DNA from: Dermacentor variabilis
Lineage: Eukaryota > Arthropoda > Arachnida > Ixodida > Ixodidae
DNA length: 64,000 bases
NCBI RefSeq assembly: GCF_050947875.1
Contig: NC_134569.1
Location: 40,445,777 to 40,509,776 of the forward strand
Reading direction: 5' to 3'
Positions 1 to 53,682 of the stretch are shown here, in pieces (position 1 is the stretch's first letter; each line of letters begins with the position of its first letter). The translations under genes were made by a program, and so were the position numbers. The notes beneath the pieces are model-generated. The model saw only the letters and a program-made list of their open reading frames with translations, ran no database searches and was not told the origin of the DNA.

Positions 1-86
1 ATTGTTCTTCATTGACAAAGAACGTCATGAATTACACCGATGAGTGTCAAGAAACGTGAGGAAATTTTGACAAAATTACGAGAGAG

Positions 87-178
<92 letters not shown>

Positions 179-418
179 GATTCGAGGTAACGAAAGGCTG
201 TTGAACTATCATGATATAGGTAGGCACCAAAAAAGAAAAAAAGTGAGCTCCGCCAAAATATTGTATTTCTTAGAACACCTACAAAACGCTGTCGCCGGTA
301 AAATGAAAATCACAATTACACTGAACGAGTATTAGCCCCTGGTTATTATCACTGCGCACCGAATCGCCTCCCTCGGCGCATAGTTTCCCCAGCTTTTCTG
401 ATTTCACGGTATACTTAC
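1..418 (-). other. Intron 18 (partial), containing (GATA)/(GA)n
   Basis: No further exon is seen between the exon 18 donor and the window edge. Positions 81-175 are a (GATA)n/(GA)n microsatellite. Confidence 0.6.
81..175. repeat. (GATA)n then (GA)n microsatellite
   Basis: About five GATA units are followed by about 34 GA units without interruption. Confidence 0.99.
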
Positions 419-42143
<41,725 letters not shown>

Positions 42144-43100
42144 TGGTGCCAGTTCCGGCGGTTGAACCGCGCTTGCTCCAGACACGACGCGCCGCTCCTG
42201 ACGACGGACCACCTCGGCGGCGTGCGGCGGCAGCCCCCCGCTGTTACTCGGCTGCCGATCGCTTGGCGAATAAAAGAAACAAAGGGAGCGATAATAAAGC
42301 GCGCTTCCTTGGGGCAAACATCCGTCGCGCGCCGGCATCCGGCGACGGAGTGGTGGTGGCGGCGGTATGTCCCCTTCCCCTGCGCTAGTCGCGCACGTGC
42401 GCACCACTCGGGGCGCCTCGGAAAAGAGCGCACCGCAAAGCGCGTCGCCGAAGCAGCGTGTGACAGCCGCAACACCAGCGACGACGCCCCGCACGCGTCG
42501 CAACTCCCTCCCTCCCTCCGTTACACTGCGCGATCGGTGCAAACTGCAAAGCGCGGTCGGACCGGCGGCTCTGGCGATGATGTGGTGGGAAAGGAGTCGG
42601 CCGTCTCAAGCGCGGCTCGCTTGACAATTCTCCTTTCGCACCGCTCGCGTTTCTGGCGCGCTGCAGCCACGCACGCGTCTCAATTGTGCCGCCGCGTACC
42701 GCGGAATCGGGTGGCTTGAGTCAACTTCCCGGTGACGACGCCGTGGGCCGTGCCGGCGGACGACCGGTGTCCTTGGGGGAGGGTTGCGCCTTCCGAGGAG
42801 GCGAAAGCCACCGCCGGTGATTCAAACAGGTGCGAGCAAGCGCGAAGCCGTGCCGGTCCGTGTGCGTATTGGCTGCTCAATGAGCAAGCCCCGTTTGCGG
42901 GGCGAGTCTGTACTACTTACACCTGTGAGCGCGCGCGCCTAGAGCAAGAGTGTTTACTCCGCCGGCTCTTGGTACATCGAGCCTCCCCACGTTATAAGAC
43001 GGGCTTTCCCGGCGGCCGGCAGTAAAGTGTGCCCCAACGGAGTCCCGTCTGTTCCGACGTGACGTCATCCAAAGCGCCCACACGGCAGTTAATCAGGAGC
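42144..43100 (-). promoter_or_regulatory. CpG-rich 5' UTR/promoter region of the integrin alpha gene
   Basis: About 1 kb directly upstream of the start codon is strongly enriched in CpG and contains no transposon that I recognise, in contrast to its surroundings. This fits a CpG-type promoter plus 5' UTR. I cannot place a transcription start: no convincing TATA box at the right spacing, and an upstream non-coding exon is possible. Confidence 0.5.
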
Positions 43101-44600
43101 CTATCGGGGCGGCTGCGTGATTGAAAATGCGTTGTTCGCGACTCCTCCCGTAGGAGTGAATGAGCTGGGCTCTTCTCTCCTTGTTGCGCAACTGTGCCGA
43201 GCGGCGATGAGTGGCTCGTGCAATTGCTTCCAGCGTTGATATCTTATGGCCGAGGAGTCGTGTTTTTCTTATACTTAAACAGGTGTTACACGAGCTGGTT
43301 TAGCGGGTGCGGAGGTGTCTAATGAACGGTGAGCGTGCCGTGCGAGGCCGTTGCATGCGCATTGCGTAAGCGAATCGATTACTTTCGCTTTCAGTCTTAG
43401 CCACGCTGGATGACGCACGTTTGCTGGATTACGTGTTACAGACTTACGAGTTGCCCGAGGATAAAATTAAAAATGGCCGTCGGAATTAAGATATAATCAT
43501 GAACCTTGCCAACCCGTGCACAGAAAATCCAACGCGATCAGATCGTTGTCATTAGTCAAGCTGTGACGTGCACTGTGGGGACAGCGTGGCATCTTTTGAC
43601 GAGTATGAAGTCGGCAAAATTCCCAGTAAGCAGATTCCCAGTAAGAGGACTGATCTGATTTTTCTGTTCTGCTTCCCATCCGACTGTGACATCTGCTTGT
43701 TTATAAAATTATTAATTACTTTTTGTGTATGTGTCAATCAAAGTGCTGGCTGGCTATAGACCGGTACGACTATCTCTATTATATTGTCGAAGTGTGGTGT
43801 GCTTATTCAACGATTCACAGTGGCGTTCCCTAATAGGTCACTTATGCAGGCAGTGCACGGAGCCGAGAGGGATATCTTGTTTACAAACGTTCACCACGTC
43901 CAGTAATGGTCCCGTGTACCGTGCATTGAGGGGCCGTTAAAGTTTCCCTAGTGGTCAAAATTAATCCAGAGTCCCCCACTACGGCGTGCCGCGTAATCAA
44001 ATCGTTGTCTCGGCATGTAAAACCCCAGAATTCCCAGTAATCTTACTAATTGCATAAGTGCCCACCGTCTGACCACGAGTAAAACACTGAGCAACGTACG
44101 TGCTTGTGCACCGGAATGTTGTTCAGGGGGAGCTCAGCATCGGAAGAGCATTGTTGGGAACCCGTCGGAGTGAGGTCGTTGTGAAACAGTTCTGCAAGCT
44201 CTTCAAAAAAAAAAAAGAAAGAAAGAAAGAAAGAGAGAGAGAAACAAGACGGCGGCGTCCGAGGGAATGCGAAGGACGGACTTGTTGCTGAACAAAACAG
44301 CAGGTCCCGTCAGCAATACGGAAACGGCAAAATGCTTGAAAGACCTCATCAGTCCATTGTAGTCATGTGACACGAATGTGCTTTTTACGTCAAAGTTTTC
44401 CAGGTCACTGCTCACGTGAAGGGGACTGACTCAGAATCGCGCCGCGATGCTTGACAAGCTGCATATGTGTGTAGTAATGGGAGCGCTGCTACGCATAGAG
44501 CAAAAAAAAAATAAAGAGAGAGAAAAAGAAAGAAAGAAAGAAGAAGAAAAAGAGGCAAATGTTTCACAATGTGGATGATATTAGATTAAATGTGTCGATG
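43101..44600. other. Intergenic stretch
   Basis: It contains a SINE 3' part (43925-44036), (GAAA)n tracts near 44208-44245 and 44510-44555, and nothing else I recognise. Confidence 0.55.
43925..44036 (+). mobile_element. Ruka-like SINE, 3' part
   Basis: It contains GTTAAAGTTTCCCTAGTGGT, AATTAATCCAGAGTCCCCC, ACTACGGCGTGCCGCGTAAT and CGGCATGTAAAACCCCAGAA, matching the 3' two-thirds of the copy at 25523. Confidence 0.75.
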
Positions 44601-44861
44601 CTGTCTGCAAGTCAGAGAGAAACGAAGAATGAGAATATCTTAATGAAGTACAATTTCTATCAGCCCTAATATACTAGGCGAGCACGGATAATTCGATATG
44701 CACTTAGTGAGATTAAAGAGCTGTATCCACAAGAGATTAATAATATGCTCATGGTAGAGGCGATAGGTAGGTTAAATATTGGTGAAGACGGGTGAAAGCA
44801 TAGATCAGCCAGGGCGCGAAGAAAACAGTTAAGAGACAAAGCCGGCAATATCATTACTAAT

Positions 44862-46457
44862 ATGGATGAGATAGTTCAAGTGGCTGAGGATTTCTATAGA
44901 GATTTATACAGTACCAGTGGCACCCTTGACGATAATGGAAGAGAAATTAGTCCAGAGGAATTCGAAATCCCAAAGGTAACGCCGGAAGAAGTAAAGAAAG
45001 CCTTGGGAGATATGCAAAGGGGGAAGGCAGCTGGGGAGGATCAGGTAACAACAGATTTGTTGAAGGATGGTGGACAGATTGTTCTAGAGAAACTGGCCAC
45101 CCTGTATACGCAATGCCTCAGGACCTCGAGCGCACCGGAATCTTGGAAGAACGCTAACATAATCCTAATCCATAAGAAAGGGGACGCCAAAGACTTGAAA
45201 AATTATAGACCGATCAGCTTACTGTCCGTTGCCTACAAACTATTTACTAAGGTAATCGCAAATAGAATCAGGAACACCTTAGACTTCTGTCAAGCAAAGG
45301 ACCAGGCAGGATTCCGTAAAGGCTACTCAACAATAGATCATATTCACACTATCAATCAGGTGATAGAGAAATGTGCGGAATATAACCAACCCTTATATAT
45401 AGCTTTCATTGATTACGAGAAAGCGTTTGATTCTGTCGAAACCTCAGCAGTCATAGAGGCATTACGGAATCAGGGTGTAGACGAGCCGTATGTAAAAATA
45501 CTGAAAGATATCTATAGCGGCTCCACAGCCACCGTAGTCCTCCATAAAGCAAGCAACAAAATCCCAATAAAGAAAGGCGTCAGGCAGGGAGATACGATAT
45601 CTCCAATGCTATTCACAGCGTGTTTACAGGAGGTATTCAGAGACCTGGATAGGGAAGAATTGGGGATAAAAGTTAATGGAGAATACCTTAGTAACTTGCG
45701 ATTCGCTGATGATATTGCCTTGCTTAGTAACTCAGGGGACCAATTGCAATGCATGCTCACTGACCTGGAGAGGCAAAGCAGAAGAGTGGGTCTAAAAATT
45801 AATCTGCAGAAAACTAAAGTAATGTTTAACAGTCTCTGAAGAGAACAGCAGTTTACGATAGGTAGCGAGGCACTGGAAGTGGTAAGGAAATACATCTATT
45901 TAGGGCAGGTAGTGACCGCGGATCCGGACTATGAGACGGAAATAATCAGAAGAATAAGAATGGGCTGGGGTGCGTTTGGCAGGCATTCTCAGATCATGAA
46001 CAGCAGGTTGCCATTATCCCTCAAGAGAAAAGTATATAATAGCTGTGTCTTACCAGTACTCACCTACGGGGCAGAAACCTGGAGGCTTACGAAAAGGGTT
46101 CTACTCAAATTGAGGACGACGCAACGAGCTATGGAAAGAAGAATGATAGGTGTAACGTTAAGGGATAAGAAAAGAGCAGATTGGGTGAGGGAACAAACGC
46201 GAGTTAATGACATCTTAGTTGAAATAAAGAAAAAGAAATGGGCATGGGCAGGACATGTAACGAGGAGGGAAGATAACCGATGGTCATTAAGGGTTACGGA
46301 CTGGATCCCAAGGGAAGGCAAGCGTAGCAGGGGGCGGCAGAAAGTTAGGTGGGCGGATGAGATTAAGAAGTTTGCAGGCATGGCATGGCCACAATTAGTA
46401 CATGACCGGGGTTGTTGGAGAAGTATGGGAGAGGCCTTTGCCCTGCAGTGGGCGTAA
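44862..46457 (+). pseudogene. RTE reverse transcriptase ORF with one premature stop
   Basis: The RT of an RTE-type retrotransposon. Motifs in order: GKAAGEDQ, NYRPISLLSVAYKLFTKVIA, QAGFRKGYST, IAFIDYEKAFDSV (first catalytic Asp), KKGVRQGDTISPMLF, FADDIALLS (catalytic DD), then the C-terminal region RAMERRMIGVTLRDKKR. The frame is closed by TGA at 45837-45839, where the sister copy has GGA (Gly), and reopens in the same frame to a natural stop at 46455-46457. A second in-frame TGA lies upstream at 44793-44795. No frameshift is seen between them. Confidence 0.9.
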
Positions 46458-46462
46458 CCAGG

Positions 46463-46463
46463 C

Positions 46464-46514
<51 letters not shown>
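46463..46514. repeat. (TGA)n tail of the RTE element
   Basis: About 17 uninterrupted units directly after the LINE 3' end. Confidence 0.97.
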
Positions 46515-46664
46515 CATCAGTTCCTCTTTATCGCAAGCTCACTCTATTAAACGAATGTTAAAATAGCATACTTTTACTATCTATAGTTCATACAAAATGG
46601 TGGGAGAAAATACTTTTAAAAATATTAAATAAAGCTATATTAAACGAAAGGGTAGAAAAGTTGT

Positions 46665-46910
46665 TCCCATATTCAGAAAACACTTCACGCTACGACTGTT
46701 CGCCAAAGCAGATTCGAGTCAATCCTAATGCTGTATTGACTCGAATTGGCCGGTCAGTCGATTGGCCGGCCACTTGATTAGCGAAAGTGGCCGGCCAATG
46801 ACAACTTGAGCACGTACAAATGAAAAGTTCACAAAGCTTTTCGCATGTGTAAAGGCAGGTCGTCGTTTTGAAAAGCTTCGTGAGCTTTTCATTTGTACAT
46901 GTTCAAGTAC
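46665..46910. repeat. Palindromic MITE-like segment
   Basis: Two nested inverted repeats: arms 46761-46774 and 46786-46799 (ATTGGCCGGCCACT, perfect), and arms 46806-46841 and 46871-46906 (36 bp, a few mismatches, starting TTGAGCACGTACAAATGAAA). It shares blocks with the elements at 39813 and 47664. Confidence 0.7.
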
Positions 46911-47321
46911 AAAACTGCACAGGGACATGCATGCTCATCCCTTTCTACGCGTGCGTATGCAATGGTTCCAGGCCATCAAAGATTTCGAGGAAATTTAAGA
47001 GCACGCCAGCTCTCCCGCGCAGAAAATTCGGGACCTCCTATCCTTTGGCCTGTCGAAGACACAACCTACAAGAAAAGAGCGGAAGTCACAGCGCAACGAA
47101 AGACTACATATTTTGAAGTCTCGCAAGGAAGCATCAACACTCCTCAACACACCATCCTATACGCATTCGAGAGAGGACGCCTCAATCATACCAAAAGCAC
47201 ACACACATTACTCATACCACACTATACGCATTATATTAACAGAGACCCAGGCTACCCCACTTACAAACAGTGTGGGGCCTATCCATCAAATAAACGCACT
47301 TCTTGAGAGTGTCCTGCCAAC

Positions 47322-47338
47322 CCCCCCCCCCCCCCCCC
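47322..47338. repeat. Poly(C) run
   Basis: Seventeen consecutive C residues. Confidence 0.95.
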
Positions 47339-47663
47339 ACCATCTTCAGAAAGACGATACTTTCTAAACGACCACTCAACCAACGACCCGGCAGCTGGGA
47401 GGAGTGGACCATTCCTTTCATGGAAGTTTGAAAAGCTATGGTGGCTGCTTCTGGTGCAGCATATCAAGAAAGTGCTAGGCCAGGAGGCATGAGCCTACCA
47501 CGAGGCCCGGACTTGTGCGCGCGCGCGCGCGCGAAGCTTTTCTTTCGTAAGTTTCCTTTGCGATCGGCTGGAAGCTTTTGCTTAAACTCGCGAACAATTC
47601 CAGCCTCAGGTTTCTTGTGAATAAGGGCTGGAAAAGAAAGAAACGTGCGTAATTAATTAGATT

Positions 47664-48257
47664 GGGGACCGAATTCCCAAAGCTTATTGTTCGCAAGTGT
47701 AGTTTGTCATTGGCCAGCACTGCCTTCATTAACGATATATCTAGCGTCAGAATTAACTAAGGTTTACTCTTACGAACCGTTCCAGTGTCGTAAGAACTTT
47801 CTTTGTGAATACAAGGCCAGCGGCCAAATTAAAAAAAGAAAGAATTACGCAAGGATTATTCGTGAGAGAAAACTCCAGCCGATCCTGCAGGCTGGATATA
47901 TTATTAGCGAAGACAGGCAGCCAATCGCAAACAACATTTACAAAGAAAAATAGTTATGAATTCGACAGCTCGTTCGTAAGTGTTCTTCGCCACTGATCGT
48001 TCACCTTCGCTAACAGTATGCCCAGCGTCAGGATTGGCCTGGCAAGTGCTCTTGCGCTATAACCGGTCACAGAGAAAATCCCAGCCAATCCTGGGCCCGT
48101 ATTCACAGAGGTATTCATTCGTAAGTACTCTTTGCCATTGGTCGTCCGCCTTCGCTAATGATATGTCCAGCATCAAGATTGGCTGGAATATTCTCTTACG
48201 AGCAATTATAGCGTAAAAGTTTTTTGTGAATATGGGCTATGGTGTGTGAATTCGGCC
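47664..48257. mobile_element. Composite palindromic MITE-like element, about 594 bp
   Basis: The left end GGGGACCGAATTCCCAAAG and the complement of the right end GGGGCCGAATTCACACACC form a terminal inverted repeat. Inside, several modules repeat in both orientations: TTCGCTAATGATATGTCCAG with AAGATTGGCTGG, CAGCCAATCCTG, and TTTGTGAATA followed by GGC. It may be one composite element or several nested ones. Confidence 0.6.
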
Positions 48258-51200
48258 CCAAATTAATGACGATGCGTGATGTTTAGTGTCCTACTGATGT
48301 TAATGCACACGCGCGCCTCGCGCTAAACCAGACAAAAGCTGCTTCTAATTAGGATACCCGGTGCTGGTTCGCACGATCCAGTGTATTCTCTGTAGGTCGG
48401 ACGCACTGATGAGCCCCACTTTCAACGTATTTAGCCTAACAAATAGACGCAAGGAATAAGCAGTGACCACTTATAGCTCGCACGCCATCTCTGAGCCCCC
48501 TCCCCACGCCTATGGCGGTTCGGCCGCTGCTGCTCCTTCCCTCTTTCTTCCACCACTCTTTTCTATCCCTTCCCCCCTGTGCAGCACGGTTGAGGTGTCC
48601 TAATCTGAGAGACAGTTACTGCGCTGCACTTTACCCCAATTCTTCCTTCCTCAAATAAGAATCTCTATCTCTCGACGGAGACAGCCTCTCTCCGCTGCTT
48701 TACCATTCTGAGTGGTCCGTACCGAATTTGAATTTTTGTCCACGGAAGCTTATGCGGTTGCCGGTAGCGCTGGGTACGTCCGCGCTATGAGTGCAGCGCC
48801 GCTTCTGCTGCTCTTTTGTCTCTCTTGGAAGAAGCTTAACAAAATTTCTGCTCCTCCGCGTAGCTCCTAGATAAAGTTATGTAAATTGCAAACAACCATA
48901 GTTTCCAACTGCTAGACGCAAATTCGATATGTGGGTGCGTTTCCCTGAGAACGTATCGTAAACACAAATAAAAGCAAATACAAATGAGGACAAGCGTGGA
49001 GCGTTATTTGTGAATGTGCGACCCGCAGTTTAGGAGTCGTAACTGAGCTCGCACAGTTCCTTTTCCTGGTCTCTTCAGTATGGTAGAGCTTTTTTTTTTT
49101 ATTTTCTGTGTGCAGTTTTACTGTACAGCATGGGTTGGGTTGGAGCAGAACCGTGGTAGGAAGATACTTCTGGGAGGTGCCTTTGTTTTTTAGTACACTC
49201 AGGCTGCTGCCACTTATTATATGAACAGAACTCCATTCTAAGTAGCTATAGTTTCAGTGTCCATAGAGTACGCAAGTTTTCGTGTTATGTCTTTTATTAC
49301 ATATGCGCATGAGTATTTGTCCCATTTTTCTTTCTGTGTGTGTATAGCGTGCGGTGCACCATTGAATCGCTCTAGGTGAATACTTCTCAAACTTTTCTAG
49401 TGTGTGACTCCTTTTAGCAGCATCAAACCTACCATGACGCGCCCTTCCCCTCCGCTTTAATAATAAGAACAAGCCTTCCGAATATTTAGCATTTAGTTGT
49501 GTTTTTTTTTCAGTGACGCAGACACATTTACGTTTTCAGTTCATACATTGCTTATCGATCTGCACTAACCATTACATTTTTAAAATATGTGTTGGTCATC
49601 GTTTTCTCGTCTTTGTTGTGAATACATCAGCAGCGAGATTGAAAACTTGCTCGAGGAGAAAAAAGAGAAGGAAAGACAGGAAGGTTAGCCAGTTCACTCA
49701 ATGTGCGCGTTGAGGGGTAGAACGGTGTTGCTGTTGAGCGCAATATTGTGGTTACTTCGCACCTGTGCCCTCTACGAAGCGCAGCGCTTCATCCTTGTTG
49801 GGACTTGGAGGAGACGCTCCCCGTTGGGCGAATGAACAGCTGAAAAAGAATGGTCCGTCCTGGACCATCTACGTCGTAAGTGACCTTCGCTATCGAGAAG
49901 TACCAACACCTATTCTATCCATCGGCCAACAACCGGCGGAGTCCGTCAGGATGCGGAAACAAATACTGGGCCCCCTGGTTTAGCTCCCGCCAAATTCAAG
50001 TTCTTAAGTTTGCGTCGCTTTTTACAGCTTGTCTCGTCACTAAAGTAACTGGTTACGTGCAATTCGTTACTGAAAATATAATTGAATTACAGTGAGCTTT
50101 ACCGAGTAAACAAAGTAATCGTCAAATTACAAAACTGCAAGAAAAAGCGATCGATCACGAGTACATTATTACATGTCATTCGTTACGTATAAGTCTGATT
50201 GAGACTCAGCCAAAGGATTGAGTGCATGACTATTTTTGAATATCTTCGTTACGCGAGGAGAATACTAAAGTAATTTCAGAAAATAGTAATCTGATCCTTA
50301 ACAGAACTGCTTATCATTTTCGAAATCATTACCTTAAATTTTGCTGTCCTTTTGTAAATTATACCATATTATAGCTGGAGTTGCTTTTTTAATGAAAATC
50401 CTAGCTTGAGTGCAGATGTGGTGGCCTTACGCCCATCCATCTCAACATCATCAGGTCTATCGTAGAAATATAAAGATTAATTACCTGCCCCTACAGCTTA
50501 AAATCGCACTATATATAATGTATACTGTTCCCTTATATACAGTCCCATTTGCAATATTGCCTCCTTGTATATTGTTTTACCTCACAACGTAATCTTCATC
50601 TATTACACAGGCTGCAGAAACGTGGAAATCGAAGTAATTATAGGGGCTGCGAAGACCTGATCGCACTGTGCCATAATGTATTAGAGCTATATTATTGTCC
50701 CTAATTGATTGATCTTGTACATGTTAAACTTGCATTAACTGTTCATAAACAAGTGCGTTATGACCCTGTCGCATTTTAAAGCTGTAACAAGACGTTTACA
50801 GCTTTAGAACTTCACATTTTTTGTTACTCCTCATATTAGATCGTAGTTATGAATCTTCTAGCTGATGACAGCTGACACAGTATGTCATCGCAGTGTTTCT
50901 GAACACGATACCGCTTATTTTTCTCTTAGCACATGATGTCAAGACAGTCCAAGTGTTTAAACACGAAAATATGCTTACGATTATGTATGCAAGCTGAGCA
51001 ATGTTTTGTGGTGGTGTCTTTTTCTTATGCTTACATTCATGTACATTTGCCTCTGTTTCTGCGTGAAACGGCAAGATCATATTGCTCGCTTGTATAGCTG
51101 CGCCATTGCTGTTTATGTCGCAGTTGATGTATGTCACTTTGACTGTTATTATAGTTACATTTATCACCGCAGCCTTTGCCTATGCACTTAGATACTCTTA

Positions 51201-52288
51201 GCAAAAAAACGTGTTGTGGGGATGTCTTTCGCATTGAAAATTTATTTATCTGTATCACACGAGCGTCGACAGGTGCCAGGGACCACGTCAGGCAGGTATG
51301 ATGCCTTTAGTGCCGAGCTCTTGGACAGTGGCTGTCCGAAATAAAAAAAAATTGAATTGAATATCAAGCTTTTTGTAGTTAGTTTGTTTCAACATTATTC
51401 ACATAATTTTCACGTCACCCTGTCTTACCCTATCTGAACTTCTTTCTCTCTCCTGCCCTTGAGCATGGGTTTATATATAGGGTCGCTGTTTTAGTTTACT
51501 CCTCTCCTAGGTCACGGACGCTTGCCTGGATCTTTTCATGTAGGTCATGGAGACCAACCTAGGCCTGAAGGCCAATATTTCAATCGTAAATGAAGACGCT
51601 CACTCCAACCGTCCATCATGTTCCTTCACCCATTCGTAATTGCCGGCTTAGCTTCTCGGCACAATAACAATTTTTAGATTTTATGTCTCTATACTTCTTG
51701 TCTAGTTCCCCTCTCTGAACATTGTTTTCAAACGGAATAATTAATTAATCAATCAAAGGTGTTCATCAAAGTGCCAGGGACAACCTCAAGGGTCTTGGTG
51801 CTGGCGCACACGGCAAAACAATGCACAGGAAGAACAATGCAAGCCCACACACGCATACACACGCGCGCATACATAAAAGAGAATAATAATTTAGCGAATA
51901 CAAATTTTAACCGAGCATAAAATGTGTACTACGAAGAGAATACAAAGCAAAAGGGGAGAAACAGAAGAAGGGATTACAGAATGACGGAACACACAACAGA
52001 TATGAGAGCTTTTGTTCAGTTATTGAAATATCTCTACAACTCCTGTCAGGAAAATATTAAAATTGGGCATGAAGATATCCAGGCCCTCTGAATGGGCGTT
52101 ATACGTCGCCTGCACTCTAGATAGAGGGTTACAAAAATATGAAGGCTGGAAGGCGCGCTGTTTCCGTGTGCCTTTCTGCGGAACCTAAAAGCGCACATCA
52201 GAAAGCAAGTGCGAACAGCAGATTTTTCCATGTGTTAATTTGTGAAGAAAAAGAACATCCGATTTATCGCGTCTACAGGTGAGGGTAT
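48258..52288. other. Intergenic stretch, mostly unrecognised
   Basis: I see a GGTTAACC-family piece near 49670-49712 and two similar blocks (GTGCCAGGGACCACGTCAGG near 51275, GTGCCAGGGACAACCTCAAG near 51773), the first followed by an A-rich tail. No gene is supported. Confidence 0.5.
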
Positions 52289-53032
52289 TGTTGCGTACTC
52301 CAGGGTAGCGTATCGTGCTGCTGCCGAGAAGTAGCGACGCCTGCCTATCGAAGCTCGACTGACGTTACCTATTGGGTAGCGTGGCGTTGTCGGCGCGCTG
52401 CAGGCATCCGGTAGACCATGGCGACCAAGCAAGGGCGAGACAACTTCTAGTGCGAAACTTGCACGGTTTATTGAAAGGTAGATGAAAGAAAATGAGAAGA
52501 TCATGAAGTGATCAAAAGTACACTTCGGAGCCCCTTAAATAGGCTCTCTATAATCGTGGGCGGGATCTTGCTTCCGTCGACGTCATGTGACCGGCACAGA
52601 AAGAGGGCCCCTCCTCCTCTGGTTATATCGAGCCTGCTGAAAGGAAGAGGTCGTACCGCCTCCTGGAATTGTAGACGCCTGTCCGCCTCCTCTGCGCGTT
52701 GCGGGTTCGTGGAATTTCTCCTCTAGGTCCAATTCGAGAAAAGGGTCTCTCTAAACTCGCACACCCCCACACACAAACACACAAAAGAGGCCTGTACACT
52801 GCAGGGATTCCGGCAGACAGGCAGACACTCGAAATGGTCATGGCGAATTAGAAAGTCACGCTTCATTTCGACAAGGCCTGGTGGAAGAAGGTCGGGTGAG
52901 AGAAAGTTCTTTCTGCACGTGGAGCGGGACGCCAACAATAGCAGCCGAAATCACGCCTCATTTCGACGAGGCAGAGTGAGATGGTCGGTTGAAATTCTTT
53001 TCAATACGTGGTGCCAGACGCCAACCCTAACA
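52289..53032 (-). mobile_element. Probable solo LTR of an LTR retrotransposon, about 744 bp
   Basis: On the minus strand it starts TGTTAGGGTTGGCGTCTGGC and ends GAGTACGCAACA, so the ends are TGTT...AACA. In order it has two diverged direct units of about 90 bp (plus coordinates about 52853-52944 and 52949-53033), a TATA-like CCTATTTAAGGGG near 52540, and an AATAAA polyadenylation signal near 52472. This order fits a U3-R-U5 structure. A perfect target-site duplication is not evident (GTAT versus GTAG). Confidence 0.55.
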
Positions 53033-53151
53033 GTAGGTAACGCGAGTGTCTGTGTTAGCTCTATGGAGATGGAAGGCTTTTGACAGAATCGATGTTTAAA
53101 TATAGATGTGAACTTTTTTTCCCCCCATTTTCGAGAAATTCCCAATTTTAC

Positions 53152-53682
53152 CTACAAGTGCCTACCTACAAGAACTGGAAGGCATACGCTCTTATATAAA
53201 GTTGCAAATCGCACAGATTGTTTGAAGTCCCTCATCACCCGACATACTGTGCCGAGCGTTCCAAGTGCACGCTGCCTCATCAGTTGAGCGTGGGAGGAGA
53301 AACCCAGAGAGCTATCGAAGAACACACCAAAGTCCTTCGTTACCCGAGCTCTTGACAGGAGAACATATTTAACGCTATAGGGAAATAAAGTCCTGTTAGT
53401 TTTCCACGGAAAGCTTACAACTTTCGTTTTTGACGCATTTATGACCAGCTTGTCTTCAGCGCACCATGACGCAAAATTTGCAATGTCCTTCTGAAGAGCG
53501 GCGCAATCATTAACAATTTTTACCGCTTTGAAAAGTTTCGCGTCATCAGCATATGACAAAATTGAAGAGTTTTGAGTGACTGTCGAAACGTCGTTAATAA
53601 ACAGCGAAAAAAATAAGAGGGCCCAGGACAGGCCCTTGAGGAACTCCCCTTGTAACTGCATAAAGTTCTGACGACTAACCAT
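53152..53682 (-). pseudogene. LINE reverse transcriptase fragment
   Basis: A 176-codon open piece. FSLFINDVSTVTQN is the segment preceding the active site, LSYADDAKLFKAV carries the catalytic A-D-D box, and INASKTKVVSF plus LYKSVCLPVL are typical thumb-region motifs of jockey/CR1-like RTs. The N-terminal RT half lies upstream in broken frames. Confidence 0.8.

Larger units (their letters stand above)
44640..46514 (+). mobile_element. RTE-type LINE, 5'-truncated, with (TGA)n tail
   Basis: It contains most of a reverse transcriptase ORF plus the 3' region, ending at GGGCGTAACCAGGC followed by (TGA)n at 46463-46514. The left boundary is uncertain; the RT-linked frame can be followed to about 44.7 kb (NNMLMVEAIGRLNIGEDG before a stop). 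It is highly similar to the minus-strand copy at 14945-15807, so the family was recently active. Confidence 0.9.
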
